64,000 nt of DNA, taken from Atopsyche davidsoni (taxonomy: Eukaryota > Arthropoda > Insecta > Trichoptera > Hydrobiosidae). The stretch lies in the NCBI GenBank assembly GCA_022113835.1, contig JAILWY010000024.1:810501-874500 (forward strand). Direction: 5' to 3'. The position numbers were made by a program, and so were the translations under genes. Position 1 is the first letter of the stretch. Every line of letters starts with the position of its first letter. Below the pieces are notes generated by a model. The model was not told the DNA's origin. It saw nothing but the letters and a program-made list of their open reading frames with translations, and searched no databases. Positions 1-13,462 of the stretch are shown piece by piece.

Positions 1-1968
1 GTACTTCGTTAAACGACGCTGGAGACGGTATTTGCGTTGCTATGCTACAAGAGCTGCATACTTCATACTTGCATGGATTTGTTCAAATTTAGCTGTCTCC
101 AAAAAAATCGAAGACCTTTCTCATAGTTTCATATGTGAATCGATAACACAGGATTTAATAATATATTTTTGTAAAGCTGCCCGCGCAGATTTTAAACTCA
201 CGCCACCGGGTATCGGAGGGTTTTTTGAAAGGGTGCCGCCTTCCCAGGTTCCTCGGGTTTGAAGACCAGCAGACGAGGCGCTCCGAGCTTCACCAGAAGC
301 CCCCCGCCGGGCCGGCCCGTGCTCGGAATGTCGAGCTGCAGCGGAGCCGCCGTCCAGGGGTGCTCAACAGGCGTGAACCCAAACACATCAGTTTTGATCT
401 GATAAAGCTCTTCAAGCAATGTCGCAGTCTTCTAACTACTTGGATATTTATCGAGAAACTGCAACTACTTCGTAATGTCAGTTCTCGGCTTCCAATGCAT
501 CACAATATTAAACTCTCCCATTGGCCGCCATTAAACTGGAAATCGAAACTGCAAATCCACAGTGTCGATAGAGATAACATTTTTGACTATGTATGCATTT
601 ACTAAATTAATATTCCCTATCTATTCAATGATTTGCGCTAAATCAAGTCCGGCTGAGCGACAAAGACAGGCTACAAAAAGGTTGACCGCCCCTGCCGCGA
701 GTCCGCTTGCACGGCGGGGCGCGCGGTAGTTGGACGGGGGCGCAGCGAGGCACACGCGCGGTGAATGACAATCAGCAGACGTTTTGAAATGTTCAATAAT
801 CAAAACTGCGTATGGGAACAGACCTGCTTGTTTACAATAGATATTTATACAAATTGTGTTAGTAACTCTAAAAGCTGTTGTCTGACAGGTCAGAAAGTTG
901 ACCTTGAATGCGTCTGATGACAAGTTTTAGGATTAAAACTTTAGTTACAGTCGGGCGCGAAGGGGGAGCTCCTCCCCAGCCCCGGGGGCGAGTGGTCCCC
1001 CGAGAGTGGCCGTGGCGCTCTTGAAGATAACGGGGCAGGCCCTCGAGTCGCCGGGGAGAATATTATTTTCTAAATGTTTTCCAGGTGTTTTTCAGGACTT
1101 CGCAACAAGGGACGACCAAAACTCAAAACCTGACATTCATGGCAGAATATATTAAATTATATAGATAATTCTACGGTAAAAAAAAACAATAATAACGTTT
1201 CCATAGTTATGATGCGGTATGTTAAAAAGCCACACAAGCCTATATAGCCTACATAGAAAAATTTATAGCAGGAATATCGTTGCGGCACAAACATATTTGT
1301 AAAACTTAAATATAACAGGTTTTTCAATATTAAAATGCATCTCCCAAAAGCATTTTATAAAGTTATTACTTTCTATCACTATAAATTTTAACTAAATCGT
1401 AAATTTATATTTTATGATAATTAAAAATTCATGTCTCTGTTTAATCACCAATGTGAAATCACTTGGTAATAGAGTAGTTGCTAAGCCCTGCTTGCTGTGT
1501 GCATGTTTGCTCCGGGCACCGCGCAAACAGGTCGCGGTGAGTATCCCGGGCCGGAGCGCCTCACATGTTGTATAATGGGCCGTACGCTGATTGTTTACCC
1601 TGTGGAGACCACGGCAAACATGCCCCCCACGTGTAAACTCCTTTTCACGGCTTTGCTTCGCTAATGACTTGTATTGTAAGTGTGCTCGTTGAGGGTTAGT
1701 AAGAAAACTGTTTTATCTTGTGCATTGATGACTTAATCGCTGTATTTTATACGTGTAAAGAAACATGCCACTATTGTGCATTAAATTGTGTTGGAAACTT
1801 TTTGAAGAAGCTCTTCTTTACTGTGGTTTTGTCAGAATGCAACAATTTTGGTATCATTATGTGTAAATTTTTTCAGTTAAAACACCATCGTTGGAAAAAT
1901 GCAATTCGATGCTTTTAGAGATCCTTATTGATAGACGGCTAGACTAATAATGGTTCTTTTGGTTCCAG
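1..1968. promoter_or_regulatory. GC-rich islands upstream of the first PPP2R3 exon seen; possible internal promoter
   Basis: No exon matching the PPP2R3 N terminus was found here. Three patches are much richer in GC and CpG than the surrounding AT-rich DNA: about 190-410, 640-780 and 940-1070, with a fourth at 1500-1640. At 520-532 an inverted CCAAT box (ATTGG) abuts GCCGCCATT, the reverse of the YY1 core AATGGCGGC. A TATA-like ttgtataatggg lies at about 1568. B'' subunit genes are known to use alternative first exons (PR72 against PR130), so an internal promoter is plausible but not shown. The rest is AT-rich with nothing recognisable. Confidence 0.3.
198..419 (-). other. Possible coding exon on the minus strand, unrecognised
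   Basis: A GC-rich open stretch of about 73 codons reads through with protein-like composition (for example PVEHPWTAAPLQLDIPS and LLVKLGAPRLLVFKPEEPGK). It carries no in-frame ATG and ends beside a strong donor-like sequence (gtgagt at about 191-196 on the minus strand). Acceptor-like tttatcag and ccgctgcag occur inside it. It lies on the transcribed side of the CCAAT/YY1 motif at 520-532 if that promoter fires leftward. I do not recognise the product. It may equally be the antisense of a CpG-island 5' UTR. Confidence 0.2.
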
Positions 1969-4900
1969 GTGCCGAGAGAGAGCTTCCACCACATTGTGCG
2001 CGCCTGCGAATGCCCGCTGTACTGGAAAGCGCCCCTTTTCCTCGCTGCCCAGCGGAATCTTCATACTCCTGTGGACGGACACAAGTTCATCGACTTCTGG
2101 AGACAGTGAGTCTATCTCGCTACATTTCATCGAACAACTGACACAATTGATGCAAATTTGATTACCGCTTATAGACTTGTGGTTAGATCGCTTGTTTACT
2201 AACAAGTCTATAGATACAGCCTTTGCCTACTTCAATGTGATTCGGTCTAATATCCTTGATTTATTTGTTTCAGAACCCTCTCACAGTGCCACGACGCTGC
2301 ATCACGTTTTGTGCACGTGCTCACGCGCGGCGCCTCCACTTCCTTGGGTCCCGAGGACCTGGCCCCCCTTGTGCAGGACGTGGTAGACACGCACCCCGGC
2401 CTGTCCTTCCTTAAGGAGGCCACTGAGTTCCATTCCAGATACGTACATACGGTAATATACACGCTTCGTGCACGTTGATGTACTAATCAGTTTGAAACTG
2501 TTAAAAAAGAAACTTGCAATATCTTGATACCCAATAAATATGAGTTGATTTAGTTTTTTGGGTGTTATGGTGCTTTATGATTCTTCATTCTTCTTTATGC
2601 TGCCAGGACCTGCCAAAACATTAATGGTTGTAATTATTGGTGTTTTCAGGTGATAGCTCGCATATTCTACTGCGTGAACCGCTCGTGGTCGGGACGCATC
2701 AGCGTTGCCGAGCTGCGGCGCTCCGACCTGCTGCAAGTACTGCAGCTGCTGGAGGAGGAGGAGGATATCAACCAAGTCACTGCCTACTTCAGGTACCACA
2801 ACGAAAAGACCAACATAGAACCTTCCAAACCTTAGTTGTTATTTAAATTCACAAAAGGACCGTGAGTGAACTGTTCGAACTGAACCAATTCAAATGTAAT
2901 AAATCTGTAATGGTGATTGTGGCCATTGTGTTTCAATAGGAAAAAGGATTAAGATTTTAAAATGTATTCACAATGTAAACAGAACAATCTTCAAATATTT
3001 TATATCATATTGTTGTTTGTCATCACATATTTTTATCATAATAATAAATTATAAAAAGCTAAATATATTCATAAGTTTTGGCGGGCGTCGTCATTAGAAA
3101 TACTCTGTTTTTGGGTAACATGATGGTTTTCGTCTCTACGGTTCCAAGATACTAAGGGTGCGTTTCTTTTCTGAGGAACATTAAAGATGATACATGACAA
3201 TTATTAAGTGGATTTCCACAAACTAAATAGTCAATGAAATGTTTTCTTTTTTACGATTACTTTCAGCTACGAGCACTTCTATGTGATCTATTGTAAGTTC
3301 TGGGAATTGGACCGAGATCACGACCTGTTCATAGACAAGCAAGACCTCGCCAGACACAACGACCATGGTATGCCACATTGTGCTTTATTTCTTCTTCATG
3401 AACAAGTGCTGTAAATCATATAAATTGGTTTATATAATTGAGCTCCCTATGAGTACAGATAGGCAGGAAGATTATTCTTCTAGTGTTTCTAAAGAATCCA
3501 ACCAAGTCAACTGTATTGCAAGATCATTCACTAACATATATTTTTCCCTCTTCCAGCTCTTTCGAGTCGCATGATTGAGCGCGTGGTGTCAGGCTGCGTG
3601 ACGCGGGGCGGCCGAGGAGGTAGGCGAGGTCCCGAAAGCGAAGAACCTCGCATGTCTTACACCGAGTTTGTCTGGTTCCTCCTAGCAGAGGAAGACAAAC
3701 AGCACCCCACCGCCATCGAGTACTGGTTCAGGTGAATATCTACATCAGCCACATAGTGGATCAAGTCAGGTTAGGTCGGAGTGAATCGTAGAAGAGCAAT
3801 GAACCTCGAAGTCAAGTCTTTTTTCTTTGTTCTTCATCAAACAAGATTGTTTACCTTGTAACAATGTATTTAATTGCAAACTATCTGCTCTGTGACAATG
3901 TAGAGCATCCAAAATCCAATTTTTGCACCACAGAATGGGGTGGCGGGGTGATGTTACCTCTACTGTAAATGTTGGACTCGATTCATCTTGAAGAGTCTGT
4001 GGCTGAGTTTGCCACCACTGTCACCTCAAAAGTTGAACAACACAAATATGGCGACAGTAAAAAGAAAGGTTATGTTAGGACTACGGATAAAAATGAAGAT
4101 TCCTACATTGATATTTCTATTAAGAGAACTGCTAACTCATCATTTCAACTGTATTGTTGATATTTATTTTAGATGCATGGACCTGGACGGTGACGGTTAC
4201 CTGTCTATGTATGAGCTGGAGTACTTCTACGAAGAGCAAATGCACCGCATGGAGGCAATCGGCATTGAAACTCTACCTTTCCAAGACTGCTTATGTCAGG
4301 TACGACTGCATTCTATTTCATTATCCAACCGTCGTACGACCTTAAATAATTATGAACACACTGAAGATGACGGCTAGCACAGTTGCTAGAACCCTTTTAT
4401 TACTAATAACCTGAAAATATGCACAGCAAGCGTTGAAGATACCCGGCTAACATCATGATTGTTGTCAGTGTGCCACAATGGAAATACATACATTTACATG
4501 AAAGCTAGATGTATTTTTTAATTCAATTTTACGAAGCACTGATGTAATTGAATCATGTTTCCAGATGTTGGATATGGTTCAGCCAGCACAGCGCGACAAG
4601 GTGACGCTCGGCGACCTGAAACACTGCAAGATGACACCCATCTTCTTCGACACATTCTTCAACCTCGAGAAGTACCTCGACCACGAGCAGCGAGATCCCT
4701 TCGCCTCCCAGAGAGACCACGATGCCGACGGCCACGAGGTAAACTGAATTATCATGATTTTTGCTAACATTATTTTATGGAATATTCTGTAAGTAGAAAT
4801 GTCAAAAGTGTTCCTGACCTGTGCCAGGTTATTATTGATTTGTTAATTATTTGGGATGTAATTTCAGCTGTCGGACTGGGATCGATTTGCTGCTGAAGAG

Positions 4901-7900
4901 TACGAACTCCTCGTGGCAGAAGAAGGCGGCAGCGACGCCCAGGACCAAGTGTGAGTACCTCAACATATTCCCGGAATATATCCACATTCTTACCATATTG
5001 CATTATTGGTGCAATCCACACTTTATATGGACCGTTCACAATAGAACCCGAGCACTAAATGATATCAATATCAGAAAAACTGTTTATTTTACATAGATGG
5101 CATTGGAGTACATATTTAATCCATTTAAACACCAAACTATTTTTAAATGCTTTCAATGCTTGTGTGATGGGGAATTAAACATCTTTTATTGAATACTAAT
5201 CAAAATTATCATGCCACACTGGTGTGACATTAGCATACAGAAGAGGTTTGCAGCTGAATCCCATCCGTGAATGATGACGCTGACTATTGAAATTGTTTCA
5301 TCTGATTGGATAATTTGAAAGAATGATTAATGTTCATTCAGAAACCATCACGATTAGATTAGATAGAGTCCAAAAGTATCAAGTGAACAGATTTTATTGT
5401 GTACTGTCCATTTTACTATCGAAGTGTACAATAATGTTTTTCCACCTCTACTCGCATTAATGTTGCGCAATATTCAATTTTGTTAGACGCAAGACTCTAC
5501 GTTGGATAATTATTCAATTATATGTGATTTTTTAATGAAAAAATAAACACTTTCATTCTATAATGTTGGAAAATATTATCGGAAAACATTTAACTGATAC
5601 AATAAGAAAGCTTTATTTTTTTATTGTCGTAATGAATCTTTTAAATAAAAAATGATAATTCATTAGAAACTGTCAGAAAAGTCAAATAAATATCATTCAA
5701 AAGAATCATTGTAATCATCATATTACTCTTTATTTATGCGGAGACGTTAGGTATCACTGACTTGCGTGTTTAATCTAAATTTCTGCAATATAACTGTGTG
5801 TAGAGGTGGAGCCCTTGAACAAATTTCGTAGGTCTGAATGAAATAATATATTGCTTCAATCTTTTCAGTAGTTTGGAGACAATTTATTATCAAACATAAT
5901 TTAAAATATTTACTGTTTAAATATAAATGTAGGCTACATATAGACTTGATAGCGCTCACCTACAAATGGTAATGAAGACTTGAATGGCAGATGTCATGAA
6001 GTTATTGTGTATTTATTTAAATATCGGCAATCCGCAGTTTATGCAACTTACAGCATTTTTATTGTGTATATTATTTAATTTCCTAAACACAGTTGTTGTT
6101 TACTGATCTATGGTTATGTATCACTCGGTTTCTAAAAATCTGATCTACAGCGCCATAAACCATAAAATATGTCACACGGATTGCATAAAATACAATTCAT
6201 TAATTAGCCAGCTATCTGAGATTGATTTAATAGTTGATTGAGGGTCAAATGTTTATTAATTGAATTTCTGTATGTGATCTGTTTGACACATTTGCTAATA
6301 ATCGATAAACGAGTATCATGCTATCAAGTGTATATCCGCTTCTAGGCTTACAGTTTGTAATAAATATATATTTTTTACTTTTTCTTGGCTGTAGTCACAA
6401 TGAGTTGGCCAGAGGCTATCACATATTAAAATACAAGAAAAAATAATGGAGATACGTCAGTGCTGGTATTCTGTAGATATTTTAAAATATTTCAACTGCG
6501 TTGGATTGAAGCGATCGAGGCGTAAGTTGAATGGGTTGTGAATTTCGTGAATTGAAACGTGTATGCGTTTTTGAATTGCCTGTTCACACGTGAATAAAGT
6601 CTGACTTAGGTGGAGATGCACTCTGTGAATAATACAGTTAACATTCATCATCGTAGATATCATCTTGTTTGTCTCCTCTCCGGGGTCGGGTTCAATTCCT
6701 GGCCACCCAGTGTTGATATGCCAAGAGATCTTTACAGCTCTGTTTAATAATAAATTGTTATGGTGTATTTATAGATTATGTAGATCTTGGGAATTGGTTC
6801 TGTATGGGCTTATAAATCTTTTATGATATATTTTTCTTTGTTATTTCATCTTTACTTCGTGAAATTAAAATACCTCACGATGAGAAGTGCTCAACTTTGA
6901 AACTCAAGTAGATTTTTTTCCTTGTAAACATCATTAAAATTATTTAAGAGTATCGATGCGATGGGAGTAATGATAAAATAATCGGAGTAGATAAAACCAG
7001 ATCATTGAATGGAGTCTATTGCTCCAGTGTGCGCATGTAAAACAAACTATCGTTTAGTAAACATGATAAGCAAATGTTGTTATTTATATCAAAAGATCAC
7101 TCACAATATGTCTTTCTACAATGGTATGGATTTAAATCTCGTCATGTTTAAATTGCTGATCTGTAAATATATTATATAGTAAGTACAATAAACATGTGTA
7201 GGTGATGAATGCGCATTAATTAAATATTTAATAACAAATACCGATAACGTCTTCAATGTTGTATTGACTATAAATTTCAATTCCCGGACGGACACAATTC
7301 CCGAGATCTACAGTAATTAATGGGCTGTGACCCTCAAAAATCACAATTTATATTAATGTTTGATTTTAATCACTGTTAAGTTTAAGATATTAATTGTTAC
7401 GATTTTTTGTTTTTTTTTAAGTGTGTGGATTTGACACTGCGTCAAGATTGACGGACAATTATTATCCATTTTTAAGCAACAGTCAAAAGTGTGATCCATT
7501 TTTGAGCAACAATCACAAGTGTGAATTGCTCAAACATGGTTCCTGACTTTGCCATCAAACTTTGAGACGTCATCAAATCCATAGACTTTGTTTTATTTAT
7601 TTAATGTAAATCTTGATGATGAAGTAGTTATATATCTTTCAAAATTTATTTTTTAAATATTGACTGTATTTCGGTAAAAGAGCATAACCAACATTTGTAT
7701 TTCTTTTTTCCAATTTAATAATTTTACGATTGGCAATAGTACTCATAAAAGTATGTGTATGTAATATTTATAGAATGTACGTTAAAAATCAATCTCTATT
7801 TGTTCAAAGCAAGCAAATAGCAAAGAATTTCGAAGGCTTTTTATGATTTACAAATTTAATTTTGTTATACTTCACTAGGTTGGGATCAAACTTATTTATT

Positions 7901-10900
7901 GTATAGCACTTTAAACGAGTCTGATGTTTTACCGAAAAGGATTTACAGCTCCATTAACATGTGGTTGCAAGCGTCTAGACTCCACTCTTTTCTCTCCACT
8001 GGTCCCTGTTTCTTACAATCGCCCTGACTTTGTTCAAACGCTTCCTAGGCAGGGTTCTCTAGGTCTCCCTCTCTTTTACGGGTTATGCTCTTTTAGCATT
8101 GATACAACTCGCTATTTTTTAGTAGAAAAAACATTTTTAAGTAGAGCTATATATATTTTTTCGAGCAAATGGATGTATTTGTCATATGTGTTTTCCGTCG
8201 GCTATATCTGTGTCGCCATCGTCCCGTTAACCCTCTATGTTTCCGTGCACATCCCCTCATCATGACGGTGAAATAACTTTTCTTTTGGTTTTGTTCTTTT
8301 CGTCAGGGAGGAGGAGTCGACGGGTTTTGCGAGGGTAAGAAGTGTTGCTCTCCGCTAGCTGATCATCCCTACCATTGCTCTCTCATGACTCTGCGGAGTT
8401 TCGGCTTGCCTCGTCTCACGTTTGCCCCTTGTACAATATGCTCCCCGGCTGTTGCCAACTCACCTCGACTGTTCTCTCCCTACACCATCACTCGCTTTCA
8501 TTTTCATTGGAATTAAATGCATGATTGTGATGCTGTTATTGTTGTCATTTACCTACTTTTTACAACAAAAAGAACTATATACTAATCAACAACAACTGTT
8601 ACATATTTGCCTGTACAATTTCCATTAAAAAAAAAATTATTTACATATTTAAATTTTTTTAAGAGAAGTGTCAAAAGTAATTTTGAAAAATATGTGACCT
8701 AGAAGGCTTTTTGCTGAACTAATGCCCGAAGCAAAAACATAAAAAACCAAGTTTATATTGAAATAAAAAGTACAACAGTACTAGTAGGTAGTAATTTTTT
8801 TTTTCAAAATGACCTCAGCTATTATTTGAATAATTTGATTGAAGAACCTGTTTATATCCGTTAGCCGTGTACCATGACCGAACAAGACGATAAATAGCCA
8901 GTTTTTAATTATAAATTCCATATAACGTTTCAGGAAAGTAACACTGAGTAGGCAAAGATGTAACAGTTGTCTGTATTAAAAAAAAACATGCATCACAAAC
9001 GTTACAAAATATTTAAAAAAATAATAATTTTTTTATACAACTCTTTCAAAGAACCGTTTACATTAACAGTCGTCAACTTTGAATACGTACCACTGATTTT
9101 TTTTTTAGTGAAACTTTGAAAATATCAAAATCAACTGTCGTACATTTAATAACAGATTCATTCATTCACGAGTGCATTTTAAACATTCAGTTTCACAATG
9201 CTTAATTTTTTTGCTTCAAAAAACTACTAACAAACATACTTATAAAACTAAAACTTATATTTAGAAGAAAAAATAATAATTCTAAATACTATATTTTTAA
9301 CTGCTTAAGACAGTGGAATATTTAAAAATTATTTATTATATGCCTTTAAAAAAAAAACTTTGAAATTCTACTACAAAATTGTTATGCTCAGTCACATTCC
9401 CTTTCCGGCGTTTAAATATTTTCATAAATCTAACATCTTTTAAATAATCGATTCACACATGATGCAACAAAAATACCGTGTCACGTGTGGTATTTTAACC
9501 GGGAAAATTAAAAAAATTATTCGGGAAGTACATTGAATTTTTCAAGGGTTTTTCTTATTGTTTTATGTGTGAATCGATTACCTTAAAACATAAAGCAGAT
9601 TTATTAAATATTCAAAAAAGCAATTCTTCTATTGCTTTATGGAGAAAGTACTACACATTTAAAATACTTCAAAACACATTTGCTCCCTATCCTTATTATC
9701 AAGTATATTTATTTTAAATATCCTCGTGTCCAGTATTACATAAGTGCATTCGTCGATTGCATATACCGGTGGCGTACGACGAGGGCAAGCAATGTATGCA
9801 AGGCTGCATGATAGTGTGGTTTATATCTGGTATCAAGGGACACGACACCGATTATTTATTGTTTAGTTCGCATCGCAGGGTCCTCGTCTCTTACTATCAA
9901 AATCAACCAGTCTGATACTTGGGGTTCGGTGCATTGCTCGCCCGCGCCGCACGCCGCCGTGACATTCCGTATACTTCTCAAGACCTTGTTTTGTTTGTTT
10001 CTTTCTCCTTTTCCGTGGACCGCTGAGAATGGCTTTTGTTTTGCATTTTGGTGTTTACCGTTTACGCTGCTGACCCCGAAACCTCTTTGCCAAGTTGACT
10101 CCATAATGTGACGATGTTGTGATGTCCAATTGTTTTGCTTCTCGGTTTTGCTTGTTTCCAGACCGGCATTTTGAATAAATATATATTCCAGCTTTTATTT
10201 TTGTATTTCGTGCTCTATGTGTTTATTTTGTGATATTTTTTACACCGCTCTGCTCTCACAGATCGCCTTTTGACATTATGTTTATTTTTCCAAACAACTC
10301 CACGATAAGGAAACTCCCAAAATCAGATAATTTCCCAAATCTCTGATTGAGAAGTCTATTATACACCCTGGTATATAGATAACAGCCTATTTATGTCTGT
10401 CGGAAAGTCTGTAGCTTTGTTTTGATGTGCTGGTAGTGTTTTTTTTTAAGACTGCAAGGCTGTAGTATACTTCAATTTTTAGTAGAATATTCATTAATGC
10501 ATATATCTTATTGATTATACAGAAAATTTTAAATCCGTCAGTTGCGTTGATCTGTCATTTTCCAGACATGTTATAAAATATAATAATATTGGCGTTATTA
10601 AAATCCCGACGCATGTGAGAGCAGAGTTGTATTTGGAAGTGGTACATGGTGATGGTTTATTGTCCTGTAAAAACTAACAGTGAATATCTTTTGGTTCTGC
10701 GACTAGAAGATAAGTTCTCTCATTGTAAATTGTTCTACCGCTTCAAAGCAAAGTTAAATTATTCATGTTAAGCATTCAGTGGACTGCATGCCTTCACCAC
10801 ATGCCACTGACATGTATTGCTATCAAATTTATATTATCTATCTTTTTTTTTGATCAAGTAAATTAATATTATGCCAGATTTATGCTATTATTATTAAATT

Positions 10901-11729
10901 AATTTATAAAAATAATAATTGAATATCTCAAAGGAATATATGGCATTTTTTTATTATCAAACATTCTAATGTTTGGCGTTTGATTTGCAGCTCATACGAT
11001 GAGACAGATGACGACTGTCTCTCTCCGAACCTGGACGAAATCCTATCCACTGAGATCATCGAGGAGGCCAACATCGCCAAGGCCGGACACCACCCACTCC
11101 GACCTGCCGAGAAGCTGGGCTCTCCCACTCACAGCAGTGTAGAAAAGACCAATCATCTTCCGGAGCCCTCCCTAGGCTACGTCAACCTAACCTCAATTTA
11201 CAAGACGCCGATACTTGAAAAAGCTATTCTAACAAAGCCAGGGGAAAAATATGTCAAAAACGGAAGCTTAGAAAGACACCTCATCAATCAGCAGAATTCT
11301 GTCAGCTTGAACGCAATGAAATCAATGGAAAAAGACAACGGAAATACGAGTTTTCTGTATAGCCATCTTTTGTCATCTCCAAAACGCAAAGCTTTCGATT
11401 CTCACGCACCTGACATCGAGAACGGCCTCAATGGGTCTCCGTTTCCCAGTCTGCTGAACGAGGCTAAGAGCCCCGTTGACTTTGGCGGGCAGCCTGGCAA
11501 CCTAAGTGGCAGCCACGCCCGGCTGTCTTTTATGAGCGGCATCAACAAGATCTCCGACAACTACGAGAAAGCCATCGCGAGCAGCGGACAAATTCCGCAA
11601 AGAGACATTTCCGCAATGAACCGACTGGGAATCTTCAAGGACGGCAGCCCGAAGGCGCGGGTGAACCCCGCCTTCAGAGACGAGGAAGATGAGGACTACG
11701 CCCGAGACAGTGATGAATGCTCTATTTAA
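1969..11729 (+). CDS. PPP2R3A: Protein phosphatase 2A regulatory subunit B'' (PR72/PR130 type), 5'-truncated by window edge
   Basis: Regulatory B'' subunit that gives the PP2A heterotrimer its substrate choice and calcium response. Nine exons join in frame: 1969-2105, 2274-2451, 2650-2792, 3267-3367, 3557-3731, 4173-4299, 4565-4738, 4868-4950 and 10991-11729, giving 618 codons plus TAA. Family signatures are read directly: CPLYWKAPLF, LVQDVVDTHPG, RSWSGRIS, LEEEEDINQ, EHFYVIYCKFWELD, MYELEYFYEEQ, NLEKYLDHEQRDPFA and SDWDRFAAEEYELLVAEE. EF-hand 1 is at 3310-3345 (DRDHDLFIDKQD) and EF-hand 2 at 4180-4215 (DLDGDGYLSMYE). The first exon seen begins in phase 0 inside the conserved core, so the N-terminal exons lie left of the window or are not recognised. 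Identity is secure. The assignment to PPP2R3A rather than another B'' paralogue rests on the C-terminal linkage, where the human protein also has a short acidic tail after VAEE. Confidence 0.95.
4951..10990 (+). other. Large last intron of PPP2R3 (6,040 bp)
   Basis: AT-rich intron with no convincing coding exon. A tRNA-like B box (GGTTCAATTCC) lies at about 6689, probably a SINE remnant. Two patches are less AT-rich and rich in pyrimidines: about 7920-8500, and 9760-10130, which includes gcccgcgccgcacgccgccg. Open frames in these patches show no recognisable domain. The intron is much longer than the other PPP2R3 introns in the window (168-492 bp). Confidence 0.6.
10991..11729 (+). CDS. PPP2R3A: Terminal coding exon of PPP2R3: disordered acidic tail
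   Basis: A long last exon after a 6,040-bp intron. The donor after base 4950 (phase 2) and the acceptor ttgcag before 10991 join a split Val codon and continue DAQDQV-SYDETDDDCLSP. Human PPP2R3A has a similar start to its tail (FEDYETDEPASPSEF, recalled from the family), which supports the join. The following roughly 235 residues are rich in Ser, Pro, Asn and charged residues, with no recognised fold, and end NPAFRDEEDEDYARDSDECSI-like in an acidic patch. The tail is far longer than the roughly 40 residues of the human protein, so it is probably lineage-specific. A separate gene is a less likely reading because the exon has a good acceptor and no start codon of its own. Confidence 0.85.
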
Positions 11730-12366
11730 AATGAAAAAAAATGAAGCAGATACAGGACTGTTAAAATATCTAAAAACGTTGCAAAACTAATTTTTTTATT
11801 ATAGTTGTGAAATATTCTTGTTATCTAGATTACGGTTCAGTTGTTAGATTAAGCGGACTCAGAGTTCAAAAGCAGTACACTGCTTGCCATACAGACCGAG
11901 CTCCCGTGCGTGTGCTGCGTAACTATTACGTTAATCCTGTAGAAGTCCCTCTTTGTGTCTGATATGTTTCTCCCGTGCATAATAACGTGCCTTGTAACAA
12001 TTGCTGCGTGGACCGGTTGGTGCCGCTGCCCATGCGGGCGCTGCCGCGTGCGGAGTCTGTCTTCATTACTGAGTTTGTTATTTTTATTCTCTGGTGAGTG
12101 AAGGGCCTACGACGAAAATCCGACTTCATTATAAAATGGCTTGAATTATTGATTGTGTGATTTACTACGATAGCGTGTATGTGTATAACTAACGAAATGT
12201 GCTTATGCATGCATGTACAAAGAACGTCAGTTCTACTACTGCCAAAAGTAGAGATATTTTATACTTTCCTTTATTTTTAAGACTACATTGGGAAAAAATA
12301 CTGTCGCTAGTAACTAACCTAATCTAATCAGCCTCCTATTATTATAATAGGATTGGTTGTAAAAGG

Positions 12367-12390
12367 TATATATATATATTTATATATAAT
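12367..12390. repeat. AT-rich simple repeat
   Basis: Alternating TA with small interruptions in the stretch downstream of PPP2R3. Confidence 0.7.
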
Positions 12391-12440
12391 TATAAAATGT
12401 GTAATTATCAAGCTGTTAAATCCATCACATTTATTAAAAT

Positions 12441-12590
12441 GATGTTTCTCTGATAAACGATCTGCAATTTAGATCTAATAAATGATAGCTCATACATTTT
12501 GTCAATTAATAAGTAAAACAATGCTTTATGTAATTCATAGGATGTGTTTAACAACTTGATAATCGCTGTTCAATTAAATCACTCTTTCAG
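12441..12590 (+). repeat. Dispersed repeat, copy 1 (AACGATCTGCAATT ... GTGTTTAACAACTTG)
   Basis: Shares blocks in order with 18040-18150 and 18945-19070: AACGATCTGCAATT near the start, an AT-rich middle with GCTTTAT, then TGTTTAACAACTTG and TAATCxCTGTTCA. The family is not one I recognise. No terminal repeats or coding capacity are visible. Confidence 0.5.
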
Positions 12591-13462
12591 AACATGGGTG
12601 GAATACTTTTATTTTTTATGTTTGTCGAATGTAGTTTTATTTTGGTGGGAAAGTACTAAGGTTCCAACTTTTTGTAGTTTTTATAGTAGCGTGTATATCT
12701 TCGTGTGAGTCTCACAGTGTCGACTCGTCGTGGATCTCTAGACGTGATCCGGCAGAAATACCACTAGCTTGCCGTGTGTAAAAAATAACCATAGAGCTTA
12801 TAATAAATAATGTAATTTATTATACATGGCAACTCAAATAACACGATTGTTTTTTGCGGGTGATTTTAGCTTTAGGTGTACATATAATTAATAATAATTC
12901 TCTTTGACGATCTTTTCAATATTTTTATGATTTTTTAATCTCTAATTGTAGGTTAAAGAATTTTTTATTTATTTCTATCATAATCAATCTCTCTAATATA
13001 AGTAACTTATATACTTGATTGTCTTTGTAAGCTACGTCCTGTCTACAGGCGCTCTTGAACATTCGAAGTGACTTTAATAATCTTTGGTATAGCCTATTCT
13101 GAATATAAACGAGAAATCCTTAGAAACTTTTAGGGTTATTGTGACTTTGATCTATTAATTGTTTTAGACCACCGTAAGTTGGATAGCCATGGAGAAATTT
13201 CCTCTCTTTCGTAATTTAAATATATATTTGTAATCTTTGAACCCCTAATTAGGTATTCACTTATCTATTACTAATTTACAAACAATACAACAACGTTTAC
13301 TCAAAATACGTATTTAAAAATACAGCAGACTTGCGTTTGACAACACGAAAGGTTTATTTACTATTTAGCATTTTCACTTTGACAAAAACCATGTTTTTAC
13401 ACCTTTACAACTTTGAATTATGCTTTTTACAAAATACAAATGGTACAATGAACCAAGTGACT

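Noticed and set aside
1718..1918. 66-codon open frame before the first PPP2R3 exon
   Set aside because: Cys/Phe-rich chance frame; does not resemble the B'' N terminus and does not splice into 1969.
7924..8265. 113-codon open frame in the PPP2R3 intron
   Set aside because: Pyrimidine-rich DNA gives Ser/Phe/Leu-rich translation; no domain and no splice context linking it to the gene.
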